Shown piece by piece: positions 27,201 through 32,580 of a DNA stretch of 64,000 nucleotides. The position numbers and the translations under genes are program-made. Position 1 is the first letter of the stretch, and each line of letters starts with the position of its first letter. This DNA comes from Haematococcus lacustris (taxonomy: Eukaryota > Chlorophyta > Chlorophyceae > Chlamydomonadales > Haematococcaceae), in contig JASKMD010000025.1 of NCBI GenBank assembly GCA_030144725.1, positions 868,001-932,000 of the forward strand, read 5' to 3'. The notes beneath the pieces are model-generated. The model worked only from the letters and a program-made list of their open reading frames with translations, ran no database searches and was not told the DNA's origin.

Positions 27201-29056
27201 ACATCCCCAGCGGCTAGCAGGAGCCAGGCCAGGTAGACCGCCCGGGCGGCAGATAGGGGGTCCACAGTGCACGGTGTATTTACTGTTTTATTCCTATTCG
27301 CTGCAACCTGGTAGGTGCAGTAGACATGCAGGGTGCTATTGAACTGATTGACTGTGAAAGGGTGGCTGCTGTTGGCGCCGTGTGTGGAGAGGTGAAACCT
27401 GTTGGCCAGCTTGCAGAGGGCACAAGAGGCTGCTTGAGTGCCGTCTATCCCTATCATGAGGTTGTAACATGTGGTACTAACCGTTGCTCTGATACGGCTA
27501 AGTAGTTTCTTGTGCTTCTTGAGGCAACGTTTGGAATCCTTTTTTGTTGGCTTTAGGGGGTGATTCATGCGTTGATAGATAGTGGTAAGCAAGTGTGTGC
27601 ATATCAAAGTGAGCATGAGCATGTTCACCAGTTTCTCTTGTTGTCTTATGATTATCCCGATATGTGTGGGCTGTGGTTGTTGGTGAGGAGGATATGGTTG
27701 TTGGTGGGTGTCTTGCATGTCGGCATGTGTAGCTAGCATATCCGTGTCATACGGCTGGTCATGCCAACCTGCAGCGGTCAGGGCTGGCAGGTGGTGGTGG
27801 GGCTGAGCAGCATGTCGCTTGTCAGCCTGCATGACAGCATGTGTAGCTGACATCTCTGTGTCGTACGGCTGGTCATGCCAACATGCAGCGGTCAGGGCTG
27901 GCAGGTGGTGGTGGTGGGGCTGAGCAGCATGTCGCCTGTCAGCCTGCATGACAGCATGTGTAGCTGGCATCTCTGTGTAATATAGCTGGACCCCCAGCTG
28001 CGCATCCTGTGTCTCATTGCTGTTGGCATGGGGGTACCTGGTGCGGGGCAGCAGTCCAGCATATACCACATGCATGGCTGTCCCTTGCAGCATGTTGGGC
28101 AGAACCCACAGCTGCGCATCCTCTGGCTGATTGCTGTTGGCATGGGGATACCTGGTGCGGGGCAGCAGGCCAGCATGAACTACGTGCATGGCTGTCCCTT
28201 GCAGCATGTTGGGCTGGACCCCCAGCTGCGCATCCTTTGGCTGATTGCTGTTGGCATGGGGGTACCTGGTGCGGGGCAGCAGGCCAGCATAAGCAACATG
28301 CATGGCTGTCCCTTGCAGCATGTTGGGCAGAACCCACAGCTGCGCATCCTGTGTCTCATTGCTGTTGGCATGGGGGTACCTGGTGCGGGGCAGCAGGCCA
28401 GCATAAGCAACATGCTTGGCTGTCCCTTGCAGCATGTTGGGCTGGACCCACAGCTGCGCATCCTTTGGCTGATTGCTGTTGGCATGGGGGTACCTGGTGC
28501 GGGGCAGCAGGCCAGCATAAGCCACATGCGTGGCTGTCCCTTGCTGCATGTTGGGCTGGGCCTCCTCTGACTTGTATCTCAGCTCTACATCGTGCCAGAG
28601 GTTTTTGTGCCTCGGCATTCTGCTATGCCAGAGGATTATGTGCCTCGGCGTTGTGATAAGCCGGAGGATTATGTGCCTCGGCGCTGTGCTAAGCCGGAGG
28701 ATTATGTGCCTCGGCGTTGTGTTGTGCCAGAGGTTTTTGTGCCTCGGCTTAATGTTGTGCGCGCTATGCCACAAGTGAACAGGGCAAGCAGTGTGGCTGC
28801 TATGCTTTCCTGCCTCCTCCGCCCATCTGTCGTCGTAACCTCTCTTCGCATCGGTGGGCAGCCTTTGGTTGCAGCTATTGCCCGCATCATGGCTTGCCAT
28901 ATAGCTGTCGTTGTTGTTGCAGCAATAGGCCAGCTGCAACATAACATAGAGGATGGCTTGTCTGAGCTTTGTGCGACTTAGCTTACCGGGTAGCAGGCTG
29001 ACGCGGTGTCCAATCGCGTTCAGCACCCCCGTTGTTTTAGAGTTGTCGGCCCACAT
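15248..29056 (-). CDS. Dualen-like polyprotein: 2A, two cysteine proteases, APE, RT, PHD, RNase H, RLE
   Basis: One open frame of 4602 codons including the 500-N gap; removing the duplicated overlap and gap (3171 bp, exactly 1057 codons) leaves about 3545. Domain order by residue: repeat-rich N terminus 1-600; 2A motif GDVEANPG/P ending at 625; cysteine-protease-like domains near 630-760 and 835-980; basic, Thr/Pro-rich linker; APE; RT with DYADD; PHD finger; RNase H; CCHC knuckle; RLE with RPD...EIK. The stop is TAG at 15248. Non-LTR proteins nick the target and copy their RNA at the nick. The combination of APE and RLE is characteristic of Dualen, reported from Chlamydomonas. No frameshift or internal stop is visible, so a recently active copy is plausible. 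The Met at 29056 is simply the first in frame, and translation may begin elsewhere in the N-terminal repeats. Confidence 0.88.
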   Translation of the reverse strand: MWADNSKTTGVLNAIGHRVSLLPGKLSRTKLRQAILYVMLQLAYCCNNNDSYMASHDAGNSCNQRLPTDAKRGYDDRWAEEAGKHSSHTACPVHLWHSAHNIKPRHKNLWHNTTPRHIILRLSTAPRHIILRLITTPRHIILWHSRMPRHKNLWHDVELRYKSEEAQPNMQQGTATHVAYAGLLPRTRYPHANSNQPKDAQLWVQPNMLQGTAKHVAYAGLLPRTRYPHANSNETQDAQLWVLPNMLQGTAMHVAYAGLLPRTRYPHANSNQPKDAQLGVQPNMLQGTAMHVVHAGLLPRTRYPHANSNQPEDAQLWVLPNMLQGTAMHVVYAGLLPRTRYPHANSNETQDAQLGVQLYYTEMPATHAVMQADRRHAAQPHHHHLPALTAACWHDQPYDTEMSATHAVMQADKRHAAQPHHHLPALTAAGWHDQPYDTDMLATHADMQDTHQQPYPPHQQPQPTHIGIIIRQQEKLVNMLMLTLICTHLLTTIYQRMNHPLKPTKKDSKRCLKKHKKLLSRIRATVSTTCYNLMIGIDGTQAASCALCKLANRFHLSTHGANSSHPFTVNQFNSTLHVYCTYQVAANRNKTVNTPCTVDPLSAARAVYLAWLLLAAGDVEANPGPINEHYQQARHSSACQIYSLNNAVGHEWVTMHDIDHFYDSRLFQLTDYSERGAWLMARGAGGYSDEVIEMYLRVHYGLAVQSIAQLNQPNDWTANNLGNLACQYGTHTFLCRRPGHSMAMTCKDGTWHLLDSMKSTPTPISRIPAAAKRTVHQLFVITPNTRSREQIRLCEEKGIHNIISHAEHTSNHNRNTTAVEPTPHKVTAQNLAHPYMERQYEECCLVHAFNMAMGKKCIDYHAVINHCKQLAEHLQHLAQAARDIGHTVRTFRTEHIYHANGKFSSDTLNHYLYRKHQELHTYLHPASTYLPTQSITPEVITAAIASTGATRNDAVILLSYQHATTIKHTQQGWHQLDSFNRMPKPLSTPDDWGSLQGNLVTICTGNVRHTRFIRREIWIADPLEAATPSALAEHFQDHVDPIDLTTDHTEARKTPGETPAPLRDTGTDAEDRHTSNIKREATVEDKNTHDEHIRSRQRRDTPTVTLPSHTAKGKPRNNRPTTTPANATGPTNKRARATKAHQSDTHTQTLMFKYLRTPTTEVHTTGPVPTTVEAPKTTPDNALGTSQHHNPPPPPTHNRQHITLTTFNVRGLHRSRNEVLNLVHSQSPDILILTETMTQPRSNNPSSGWLKRVMPNYTVHRHQGHSEVLIGIRHDLAIQMQATMIQPCTEADVNTRCVILSLRQRQSEELTLVATYWPSGNNDDALPLRRKMQEHIRTTTGHLPGSLILAGDINATMKTEDRSEHTEYTQDTMMREFATEMRLSEADSGDRAWTYQQPHCNSRIDAILTRDARHGPKHRTHVDTNAYLSDHKPLTATLSTARLGIDLAAPQKPQKHSHTILTTPITNKDREAYRLAVQQPSSGAPQLHAHLTAYLAPMYTDAIHFLTTIDKANPQQPQRLTLVAGLPAREAIDTAATMLTTLLQTCRTTAIKTCNTKTLTRGGQHYQRRTMCRIRQALGKKLKTTRELSRKARVFFKQNNVHPTIDELIPETDTTNAETREAVQARQGDDTTENHVQAALAQLTNSYRDQIHKLDDDDSALAIAQARVRMQQLISTQPKKANKYILRPSRTDHKGLQALADTITNKIHTAPADLNRIITEAYGTKLAPPTPKTGNYTNTQTRNYPWARAKADDPFTMHTCQNVHWLHTAIMDKAGFQECLSRLSGGKAPGPDGIENEIIKMLPWEMRDTIHQLFITMWATGCTPTTWKTSDTCLLYKDKGQETDLNSYRPVGLANTVYKLWTSLITKILSEYAEANGMLSKNQAGFXXXXXXXXXXXXXXXXXXXXXXXXXXXXXXXXXXXXXXXXXXXXXXXXXXXXXXXXXXXXXXXXXXXXXXXXXXXXXXXXXXXXXXXXXXXXXXXXXXXXXXXXXXXXXXXXXXXXXXXXXXXXXXXXXXXXXXXXXXXXXXXXXXXXXXXXXXXXXXXXXXXXXXXXNLVTICTGNVRHTRFIRREIWIADPLEAATPSALAEHFQDHVDPIDLTTDHTEARKTPGETPAPLRDTGTDAEDRHTSNIKREATVEDKNTHDEHIRSRQRRDTPTVTLPSHTAKGKPRNNRPTTTPANATGPTNKRARATKAHQSDTHTQTLMFKYLRTPTTEVHTTGPVPTTVEAPKTTPDNALGTSQHHNPPPPPTHNRQHITLTTFNVRGLHRSRNEVLNLVHSQSPDILILTETMTQPRSNNPSSGWLKRVMPNYTVHRHQGHSEVLIGIRHDLAIQMQATMIQPCTEADVNTRCVILSLRQRQSEELTLVATYWPSGNNDDALPLRRKMQEHIRTTTGHLPGSLILAGDINATMKTEDRSEHTEYTQDTMMREFATEMRLSEADSGDRAWTYQQPHCNSRIDAILTRDARHGPKHRTHVDTNAYLSDHKPLTATLSTARLGIDLAAPQKPQKHSHTILTTPITNKDREAYRLAVQQPSSGAPQLHAHLTAYLAPMYTDAIHFLTTIDKANPQQPQRLTLVAGLPAREAIDTAATMLTTLLQTCRTTAIKTCNTKTLTRGGQHYQRRTMCRIRQALGKKLKTTRELSRKARVFFKQNNVHPTIDELIPETDTTNAETREAVQARQGDDTTENHVQAALAQLTNSYRDQIHKLDDDDSALAIAQARVRMQQLISTQPKKANKYILRPSRTDHKGLQALADTITNKIHTAPADLNRIITEAYGTKLAPPTPKTGNYTNTQTRNYPWARAKADDPFTMHTCQNVHWLHTAIMDKAGFQECLSRLSGGKAPGPDGIENEIIKMLPWEMRDTIHQLFITMWATGCTPTTWKTSDTCLLYKDKGQETDLNSYRPVGLANTVYKLWTSLITKILSEYAEANGMLSKNQAGFRSHRNTTQQLQMLVMALEDAKLAKADIYALLVDFTSAFNTTCQDKLLWIMHDLGFPTDATDAVKDLYTGATTRFRTPYGPTDPVPVDRGTIQGDSLSPFLFLIYIEPLLRWLQVGARGYKFKSATADSGERATVSSIDYADDIAILCNTLRNLRCQADKLSAFSDWGHLIISHSKTLATAALHHSIETGMCSNAAEADKWARQQLQTVSLQGKPVTYHRPTSPFTYLGVLITMTLDWKPQHTAMITQLRQKLERLRRSFASARQAIHIIRTAIIPSLAYSFCAVPCTPGDLELYDRSINQCVKLKLRLPLGTPNAIVREDAGKLGMGISSTAQEYHARNTTALTQSLQSTDVTHAHISRSMLHKQITWLNTQANTQGHRMLTLFHHTLRARQLVYTSLAGLAATEGGLPLYPEECHTLGRLITQANSSHAHDVVSASITCLKSLGITHACELSCEGNTHIITGSMLTSKYGKKVKQKHIIALNKLAAMAAQPSCPDATATRTIRDSRNTSLTLPPAQRKITPWAAGLTELAPTPAVPDTRTRYMDMKAYAALQATQPATADRAAAAPAVHDATRTSSRLLKREQRATQPPPTKPTLPKAGTKRNNEGRQTQTIPHDIVRIVGLDLPGLSSWKVDKACRCKPKNLGCILGAMYGHQEAITSIDGWQWDGINKENYYKVHWKPTVIDRWALPLCAEEGYTPTHIETISREEAKDVCTCELCWLPRGDNPTCHNCKRAYHPACLEEAHLSGHKEPGYWLCPICKFGSNDFKTIMRQSAHSDLIRVHWHPTLEPAPLITAHLDYIAKRNDYNEENRQIQEARHARPDTHLPAHTRQGLPDPHTWLPRCTNLHSKATFHTYPINPQTDIVGTGNCETFLQLHPHMTDPAMSLSTGEPIMPRQDLVQHVTVHDESGRTVGLLTKDQHQHLHAWLQHTPHTRNLATEVVALLRRQDAQSSHHPMRGAQDKALNTLHATRSFPSTVQRWADPLTVRPETTTYWSPDINDTAFGAHHNCLLVRHTGLSTWNVPADDAVALKCVNHAIHSATQEEAMATIMLIPGKKGISYPKHIDTLRRYPEYCQHLASIPPTKTRCSKPGKHANLHIYVIWNAAGQQLVTKGNPQGWLASTATALHPQRDTHPIRNRSTNQSQPATPPSGHKQHMRLPLDKDLPTSGHQRGHQQLTHHSTTQPRMAITEWATLAYTDGSCIKTSGAAPASVGAGVYIPETNVLITVALDDPESNTINKAELTAIHAALTAGAKRIATDSLCSIYQIRRALANPMSLITHRHNDILTAIATLIIDSPVTIHFYKVRAHSGIIGNEGADALAKHAALHPELANTPAYRPTTRTETNTWLNNEADGNTPVPLPDCRHSVRAHMHRRHSLGLANQDSIYYQMSQEITKAAAKGAGERVMTDTNISTPAQRTALLYRTGGLYNQKLAMRWKRATDDRCPLCGEADSATHLLSGCSETLPMVQERHNGAGRLIAKAISKGTLGGYISFADTGSWEKGAKEDLDLPNDTLHTPLRALGLQIAATKNTTRPDILMVMPTKKTGTRGKAIKRVIIIEIKYCSDSRWTDQLDKALNQHTNLAQTIRKEGHMVEIRPILLGIGGITYEAHTRQHLLDLGVSQDNTTKLLHKLTRHAVETAHSIAKTSYRLRATKREGG
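15535..15905 (-). other. CCHC knuckle and restriction-like endonuclease (RLE)
   Basis: The knuckle CPLCGEADSATHLLSGC (about 15850-15900) is followed by RPDILMVMP and, about 20 residues on, VIIIEIKYCSD (about 15540-15640). This is the PD-(D/E)xK arrangement of RLE in R2/Dualen-type elements. The Asp of RPD and the Glu and Lys of EIK are the expected catalytic residues. Confidence 0.85.
16230..16665 (-). other. RNase H domain of the non-LTR element
   Basis: It carries AYTDGSCIK (first Asp), NKAELTAIHAAL (Glu), IATDSLCSIYQI (Asp), and HSGIIGNEGADALAKHA with the final Asp. All four carboxylates of a cellular-type RNase HI are present. It would degrade the RNA strand of the hybrid. Confidence 0.9.
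17935..18105 (-). other. PHD finger in the non-LTR element
   Basis: The sequence reads CTCELCWLPRGD-CHNCKRAYHPACL-...-YWLCPICKFG, a C4-H-C3 ligand order with the Trp two residues before the last Cys pair, as in PHD fingers. PHD fingers commonly bind histone H3 tails, so a chromatin-targeting role is an inference. It lies between the RT thumb region and RNase H. Confidence 0.8.
19250..20580 (-). other. Reverse transcriptase domain (complete copy)
   Basis: Non-LTR RT motifs run from GGKAPGPDGIENEIIK through LNSYRPVGLANTVYKL, AGFRSHRNTTQQL, LLVDFTSAFNTT, GTIQGDSLSPFLFLIY and the active site SSIDYADDIAIL (YADD at about 19800-19815) to a TYLGVLIT thumb start. The first part (through NQAGF) is repeated at 23397-23750 beside the gap. 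Confidence 0.93.
20226..22896 (-). repeat. APE/RT-start segment, left of gap (identical overlap copy)
   Basis: These 2671 bp are repeated at 23397-26067 with a constant offset of 3171, and I found no differences. Both copies end exactly at the N gap (22896 and 23397), the signature of two unmerged contig ends. Confidence 0.85.
21575..22290 (-). other. APE-type endonuclease domain (left copy)
   Basis: Motifs TTFNVRGLH, ILTETMTQP, VATYWPSG, LILAGDIN, DRAWTYQQP, NSRIDAILT and LSDHKPL match apurinic/apyrimidinic-like endonucleases of non-LTR elements, with the catalytic Asn, Glu, Asp, Asn and His positions retained. The same domain occurs at 24746-25461. Confidence 0.9.
22897..23396. other. Assembly gap (500 N)
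   Basis: Exactly 500 unresolved bases, a conventional placeholder length. The identical flanking overlaps suggest that no unique sequence is missing. Confidence 0.98.
23397..26067 (-). repeat. APE/RT-start segment, right of gap (identical overlap copy)
   Basis: This is the partner of 20226-22896. It runs from the QGN-LVTICTG position, through APE (24746-25461), to the RT motif NQAGF, where the contig stops. Confidence 0.85.
26095..26560 (-). other. Second cysteine-protease-like domain
   Basis: QYEECCLVHAFNMAMG (Cys at about residue 844, oxyanion-type Gln five residues before) is followed about 120 residues later by SYQHATTI (His about 962) and GWHQLDS (Asp about 977). It lines up with the first domain on the shared pattern C-x2-[YH]-x-[LF]-N-x-A-x-G and on W-H-x-L-D-S, so the two are a tandem duplication within the protein. 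The fold resembles Josephin/OTU-like peptidases, and the exact family is uncertain. Confidence 0.65.
26780..27165 (-). other. First cysteine-protease-like domain (Josephin-like)
   Basis: ACQIYSLNNAVGHEW (Cys about residue 639) is followed by PGHSMAMTCKDGTWHLLDSM (His about 740, Asp about 755). The Q...C-x3-[SH]-LNN...H...W-x-x-L-(D/N)-S pattern recalls Josephin deubiquitinases. It lies immediately after the 2A break, so it would sit near the N terminus of the downstream product. Confidence 0.65.
27182..27214 (-). other. 2A ribosome-skipping motif
   Basis: The sequence WLLLAAGDVEANPGP matches the class 1 2A signature D-V/I-E-x-N-P-G-P, with a hydrophobic stretch before it. Skipping would occur between Gly 624 and Pro 625, separating the N-terminal repeat protein from the enzyme part. 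2A motifs are established in some trypanosome and animal non-LTR elements. Confidence 0.88.
27720..27985 (-). repeat. Coding tandem repeat, about 120-bp unit
   Basis: Two to three units encode ATHAVMQADRRHAAQPHHH...LPALTAA-WHDQPYDTEM. Unit length is close to a multiple of three, so the frame stays open. His-rich. No known function. Confidence 0.75.
27985..28565 (-). repeat. Coding tandem repeat, 114-bp unit, about 5 copies
   Basis: The word catgttgggc recurs at 28091, 28205, 28319, 28433 and 28547, a strict 114-bp (38-codon) period. The unit encodes PNMLQGTAMHVAYAGLLPRT followed by RYPHANSN(Q/E)...DAQLWV. Copies vary by a few bases. Strict three-fold periodicity indicates selection for, or at least tolerance of, the reading frame. 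Confidence 0.88.
28580..28755 (-). repeat. Coding tandem repeat, 36-bp unit, about 5 copies
   Basis: Repeats of 12 codons (for example TPRHIILRLSTA) near the N terminus of the giant ORF. Basic and hydrophobic, function unknown. Confidence 0.8.
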
Positions 29057-29162
29057 ATGACTCGGTCTGATTTGAGAAGAGGATTACGGTAGTACAGCTT
29101 GTATTGGCAGTAGAGCAATAGCGCGCGCGTAAAACTTCGTCAGTTTTCACAAACCGAAAAAG

Positions 29163-29368
29163 TCATCCGGCACTGGATTGGGATCATCCGGCACTGGATG
29201 GGGGGTCATCCGGCACTGGATTGGTGTCATCCGGCACTGGATTGGTGTCATCCGGCACGGGATTGGTGTCATCCGGCACTGGATTGGGGTCATCCGGCAC
29301 TGGATGGGGGGTCATCCGGCACTGGATGGGGGTCATCCGGCACTGGATGGGGGTCATCCAGTACTGGA
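29163..29368 (+). repeat. 21-22-bp minisatellite tcatccggcactggat(t/g)ggg
   Basis: About ten head-to-tail units lie just upstream of the non-LTR ORF. It may be the element's 5' UTR monomer array or flanking host repeat. No coding function is likely. Confidence 0.85.
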
Positions 29369-29496
29369 TTTCTCATATCTCCTCAGCCCGATTTTTCCTC
29401 GAGTTTAGGTTTACACCCCCATTCTTACAACCGCTAAAAAATACAATGTATCAGAGCACTTTGTCGAAACATTCATTTTTCCTCCTGGTTTTTTCT

Positions 29497-29731
29497 GCGA
29501 GTGCTCCAGTGCAACCAAGGAAGCCCTATGGCTGCGAAAGCTAATGAGAGACTTGCAGCTGGAAGCAGGTGTGTGCAGATGAGCTGTGACAATCAAGCAG
29601 CACTGCAACTGCTCCACAATCCCATCACAACTGCACGTGCCAAGCACATTGATGTGCACCATCACTTCGTCAGAGAGCGCATCACCAGAGGCGAGGTTGC
29701 CTTCAGCTACTGCCACACTGACAGCATCACT
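29497..29731 (+). pseudogene. Ty1/copia RNase H fragment (5' part)
   Basis: The reading ATKEALWLRKLMRDLQLEAG in one frame, then MSCDNQAALQLL and AKHIDVHHHFVRERI...CHTDSITQ in another, is the diagnostic C-terminal end of copia Pol (CDNQ, KHID...HHFVRE). A frameshift falls near 29570. The frame stops at 29743 inside an inserted sequence, and the missing continuation is found 5.3 kb away at 35064. Decayed. Confidence 0.85.
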
Positions 29732-29867
29732 CAGGCAAATTAGTAACAGCATTTTTGAGATTCGGAGCCTCGGACTTGGTACATAGTCAAATGAAGGAAT
29801 TGTAAGATTGGGGGTTGAAACTAAAATTCGTGATTTTGCGCGGTTGGTGAGATACGGCCATGCTACA

Positions 29868-30695
29868 GTACTGTAGGTATCTACAGTACTGTCGGGGTAC
29901 CTCGCGAGTACACGAACAGTACTGTAGACACCTACAGTACTGTAGGCACCTACAGTACTGTAGGTGTCTACAGTACTGTCGGGGTACCTCGAGAGACCAT
30001 TTACAGTACTGTAGACACCTACAGTACTGTAGACACCTACAGTACTGTAGACATCTACAGTACCTCGAGGTGCCTCGAGGTACCTCGAGAGACCACTTAC
30101 AGTACTGTAGGTACCTACAGTACTGTAGACATCTACAGTACTGTGGACATCTACAGCACTGTAGACACCTACAGTACTGTAGACATCGACAGTACTGTAG
30201 ACATCTACAGTACCTCGAGGTACCTCGAGGTACCTCGATAGACCACTTACAGTACTGTAGACATCTACAGTACTGTAGGTACCTACAGTACTGTAGACAT
30301 CTACAGTACTGTAGACACCTACAGTACTGTAGACATCGACAGTACTGTAGACATCTACAGTACCTCGAGGTACCTCGAGGTACCTCGAGAGACCATTTAC
30401 AGTACTGTAGGTACCTACAGTACTGTAGACATCTACAGTACTGTAGACGTCTACAGTACTGTAGACACCTACAGTACTGTAGACCTCGACAGTACTGTAG
30501 ACATCTACAGTACCTTGAGGTACCTCGAGGTACCTCGAGAGACCATTTACAGTACTGTAGGTACCTACAGTACTGTAGACATCTACAGTACTGTAGACAC
30601 CTACAGTACTGTAGGCATCGACAGTACTGTAGACATCTACAGTACCTCGAGGTACCTCGAGGTACCTCGAGAGACCACTTACAGTACTGTAGCCT
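29868..30695. repeat. Palindromic satellite based on TACAGTACTGTA
   Basis: More than 30 copies of the 12-bp palindrome tacagtactgta are spaced about 18-20 bp, punctuated by blocks of tacctcgagg (itself palindromic around ctcgag). A higher-order period of about 150 bp is marked by gagagacca at about 30087, 30238, 30387 and 30537. Open frames here are by-products of the repeat. Confidence 0.9.
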
Positions 30696-30779
30696 TTAAG
30701 CACTTAGAAAAATTCAGAACATCTCACTTGCATTCAAGGCATCCGTCCAACACTTAGTCGCAGCATCGTGTAGCCGGTA

Positions 30780-31170
30780 TTGCAGCGATGGCATCGCACG
30801 AGGTTACCCATACTCGCAGCCGCATCTAGCCCATACTCGCAGCCACATACTCGGCAATCAACCTCGCGGCCACACAGCTGGTCCACAGATGGCATCGCAC
30901 GAGGTTACCCATACTCGCAGCCACATCTAGCCCATACTCGCAGCCACATACTCGGCAATCAACCTCGCGGCCACACAGCTGGTCCAGCAGCGCAGAAGCA
31001 TACCTGTGAGGCAGCTCGGTGCGAGGATCTCACCTCGCAGCCAGCCTCGCAGCCATTTTCCTTGCAGCCAGCCTCGCAGCCAGTTTCGCAGCCAGCCTCG
31101 CAGCCAGCCTCGCAGCCAGCATCGCAGCTAGCCTCGCGGCCAGTTTCCTCGCAACGATTCTCCGCAATGA
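30780..31170 (+). repeat. Repeats: duplicated ~115-bp block and 12-bp tcgcagccagcc minisatellite
   Basis: The block ggcatcgcacgaggttaccc ... ccacacagctggtcc occurs twice (about 30788 and 30890). It is followed at 31030-31145 by tcgcagccagcc units, which read as a SLAA repeat in one frame. No gene is supported. Confidence 0.75.
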
Positions 31171-31482
31171 ATCGCAAGCATTGATGCACCAACGCAAGGC
31201 AGGTGCAACGTGTTGTGAGCAGCGAAGAGGCCAGACGGACTATGGTAAGAGCTTAGGACCAAGGTAAGAGCTTAGAAGGAGCTAGCATTGCGCAGCATAG
31301 CCCTTAGTATCCAGCCTAACCGCTACCACACCTGGTTGCTGCAGGTCTTACAATCACGCCTAGTACCCCCCTGATTACCACCCCCTCCCAGTCCCCCTCA
31401 CCACCACCACCACCACCACCACCACCACCACCACCATTTCATCACCTCTCACAACGTTCCCACTGTTGCCTCCCTTGTGTTG

Positions 31483-31980
31483 CAGCCCAGCCCAGCCCAG
31501 CCCAGCCCAGCCCAGCCCAGCCCAGCCCAGCCCAGCCCAGCCCAGCCCAGCCCAGCCCAGCCCAGCCCAGCCCAGCCCAGCCCAGCCCAGCCCAGCCCAG
31601 CCCAGCCCAGCCCAGCCCAGCCCAGCCCAGCCCAGCCCAGCCCAGCCCAGCCCAGCCCAGCCCAGCCCAGCCCAGCCCAGCCCAGCCCAGCCCAGCCCAG
31701 CCCAGCCCAGCCCAGCCCAGCCCAGCCCAGCCCAGCCCAGCCCAGCCCAGCCCAGCCCAGCCCAGCCCAGCCCAGCCCAGCCCAGCCCAGCCCAGCCCAG
31801 CCCAGCCCAGCCCAGCCCAGCCCAGCCCAGCCCAGCCCAGCCCAGCCCAGCCCAGCCCAGCCCAGCCCAGCCCAGCCCAGCCCAGCCCAGCCCAGCCCAG
31901 CCCAGCCCAGCCCAGCCCAGCCCAGCCCAGCCCAGCCCAGCCCAGCCCAGCCCAGCCCAGCCCAGCCCAGCCCAGCCCAG
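31483..31980 (+). repeat. (CCCAG)n pentanucleotide array, about 100 units
   Basis: 498 bp of essentially perfect repeat; the other strand is (GGGCT)n, able to form G-quadruplexes. It is preceded by a CCA repeat at 31398-31437. All frames stay open (PSPAQ or GWAGL pentapeptides), so the long ORFs through it are not evidence of a gene. Confidence 0.97.
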
Positions 31981-32199
31981 GTGGGTTGTAATGGAGGGCT
32001 GCTACACCTGCCCCTCCATCTGCCAGCTCTACATCTCCCTACTCTAATGGTGAGTGCATCCAGCACCCATGTCCAATGTTTGCTTCGTTACACAAATCGT
32101 CACACCATTGCCGCAGTTCTTGTGCGCCTACACCTGAGACTATCGATGCCCTCCCCACTACTCTACTCCCCACTACTCTACTCCCCACTACTCTCCCCC

Positions 32200-32580
32200 T
32201 GCTGCTGCTGCTGCTGCCCCCCTGCTGCTGCTGCTGCTGCCCCCCTGCTGCTGCTGCTGCCCCCCTGCTGCTGCTGCTGCCCCCCTGCTGCTGCTGCCCC
32301 CCTGCTGCTGCTGCCCCCCTGCTGCTGCTGCCCCCCTGCTGCTGCTGCCCCCCTGCTGCTGCTGCTGCTGCCCCACTGCTGCTGCTGCTGCCCCCCTGCT
32401 GCTGCTGCTGCCCCCCTGCTGCTGCTGCTGCCCCCCTGCTGCTGCTGCCCCCCTGCTGCTGCTGCCCCCCTGCTGCTGCTGCCCCCCTGCTGCTGCTGCT
32501 GCTGCCCCACTGCTGCTGCTGCTGCTGCCCCCCTGCTGCTGCTGCCCCCCTGCTGCTGCTGCTGCTGCTGCCCCCCTGCG
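32200..32580 (+). repeat. Compound repeat of CTG triplets and CCCCC
   Basis: Runs of two to six CTG triplets alternate with five-C blocks (CCCCCCTGCTGCTG...) for about 380 bp. Open frames are low-complexity only. Confidence 0.95.

Larger units (their letters stand above)
15121..29160 (-). mobile_element. Dualen/RandI-type non-LTR retrotransposon
   Basis: One element runs from the (CTT)n tail to a 5' region just right of the Met at 29056. The 5' limit is uncertain: a 21-22-bp minisatellite begins near 29163 and may be its 5' UTR or its flank. The coding region holds both an APE-type and a restriction-like endonuclease, which defines the Dualen (RandI) clade. A scaffold gap and a flanking identical 2671-bp overlap inflate its apparent length by 3171 bp. 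Its 3' end lies in the LTR of a gypsy element, so it inserted after that element. Confidence 0.85.

Noticed and set aside
28009..28656. Plus-strand 215-residue Cys/Trp-rich repeat protein
   Set aside because: It is the antisense shadow of the 114-bp coding repeats of the Dualen ORF.
29868..30695. CRISPR-like array of palindromic repeats
   Set aside because: The intervals between palindromes are not unique spacers but repeats themselves, there are no cas genes, and the sequence context is eukaryotic.
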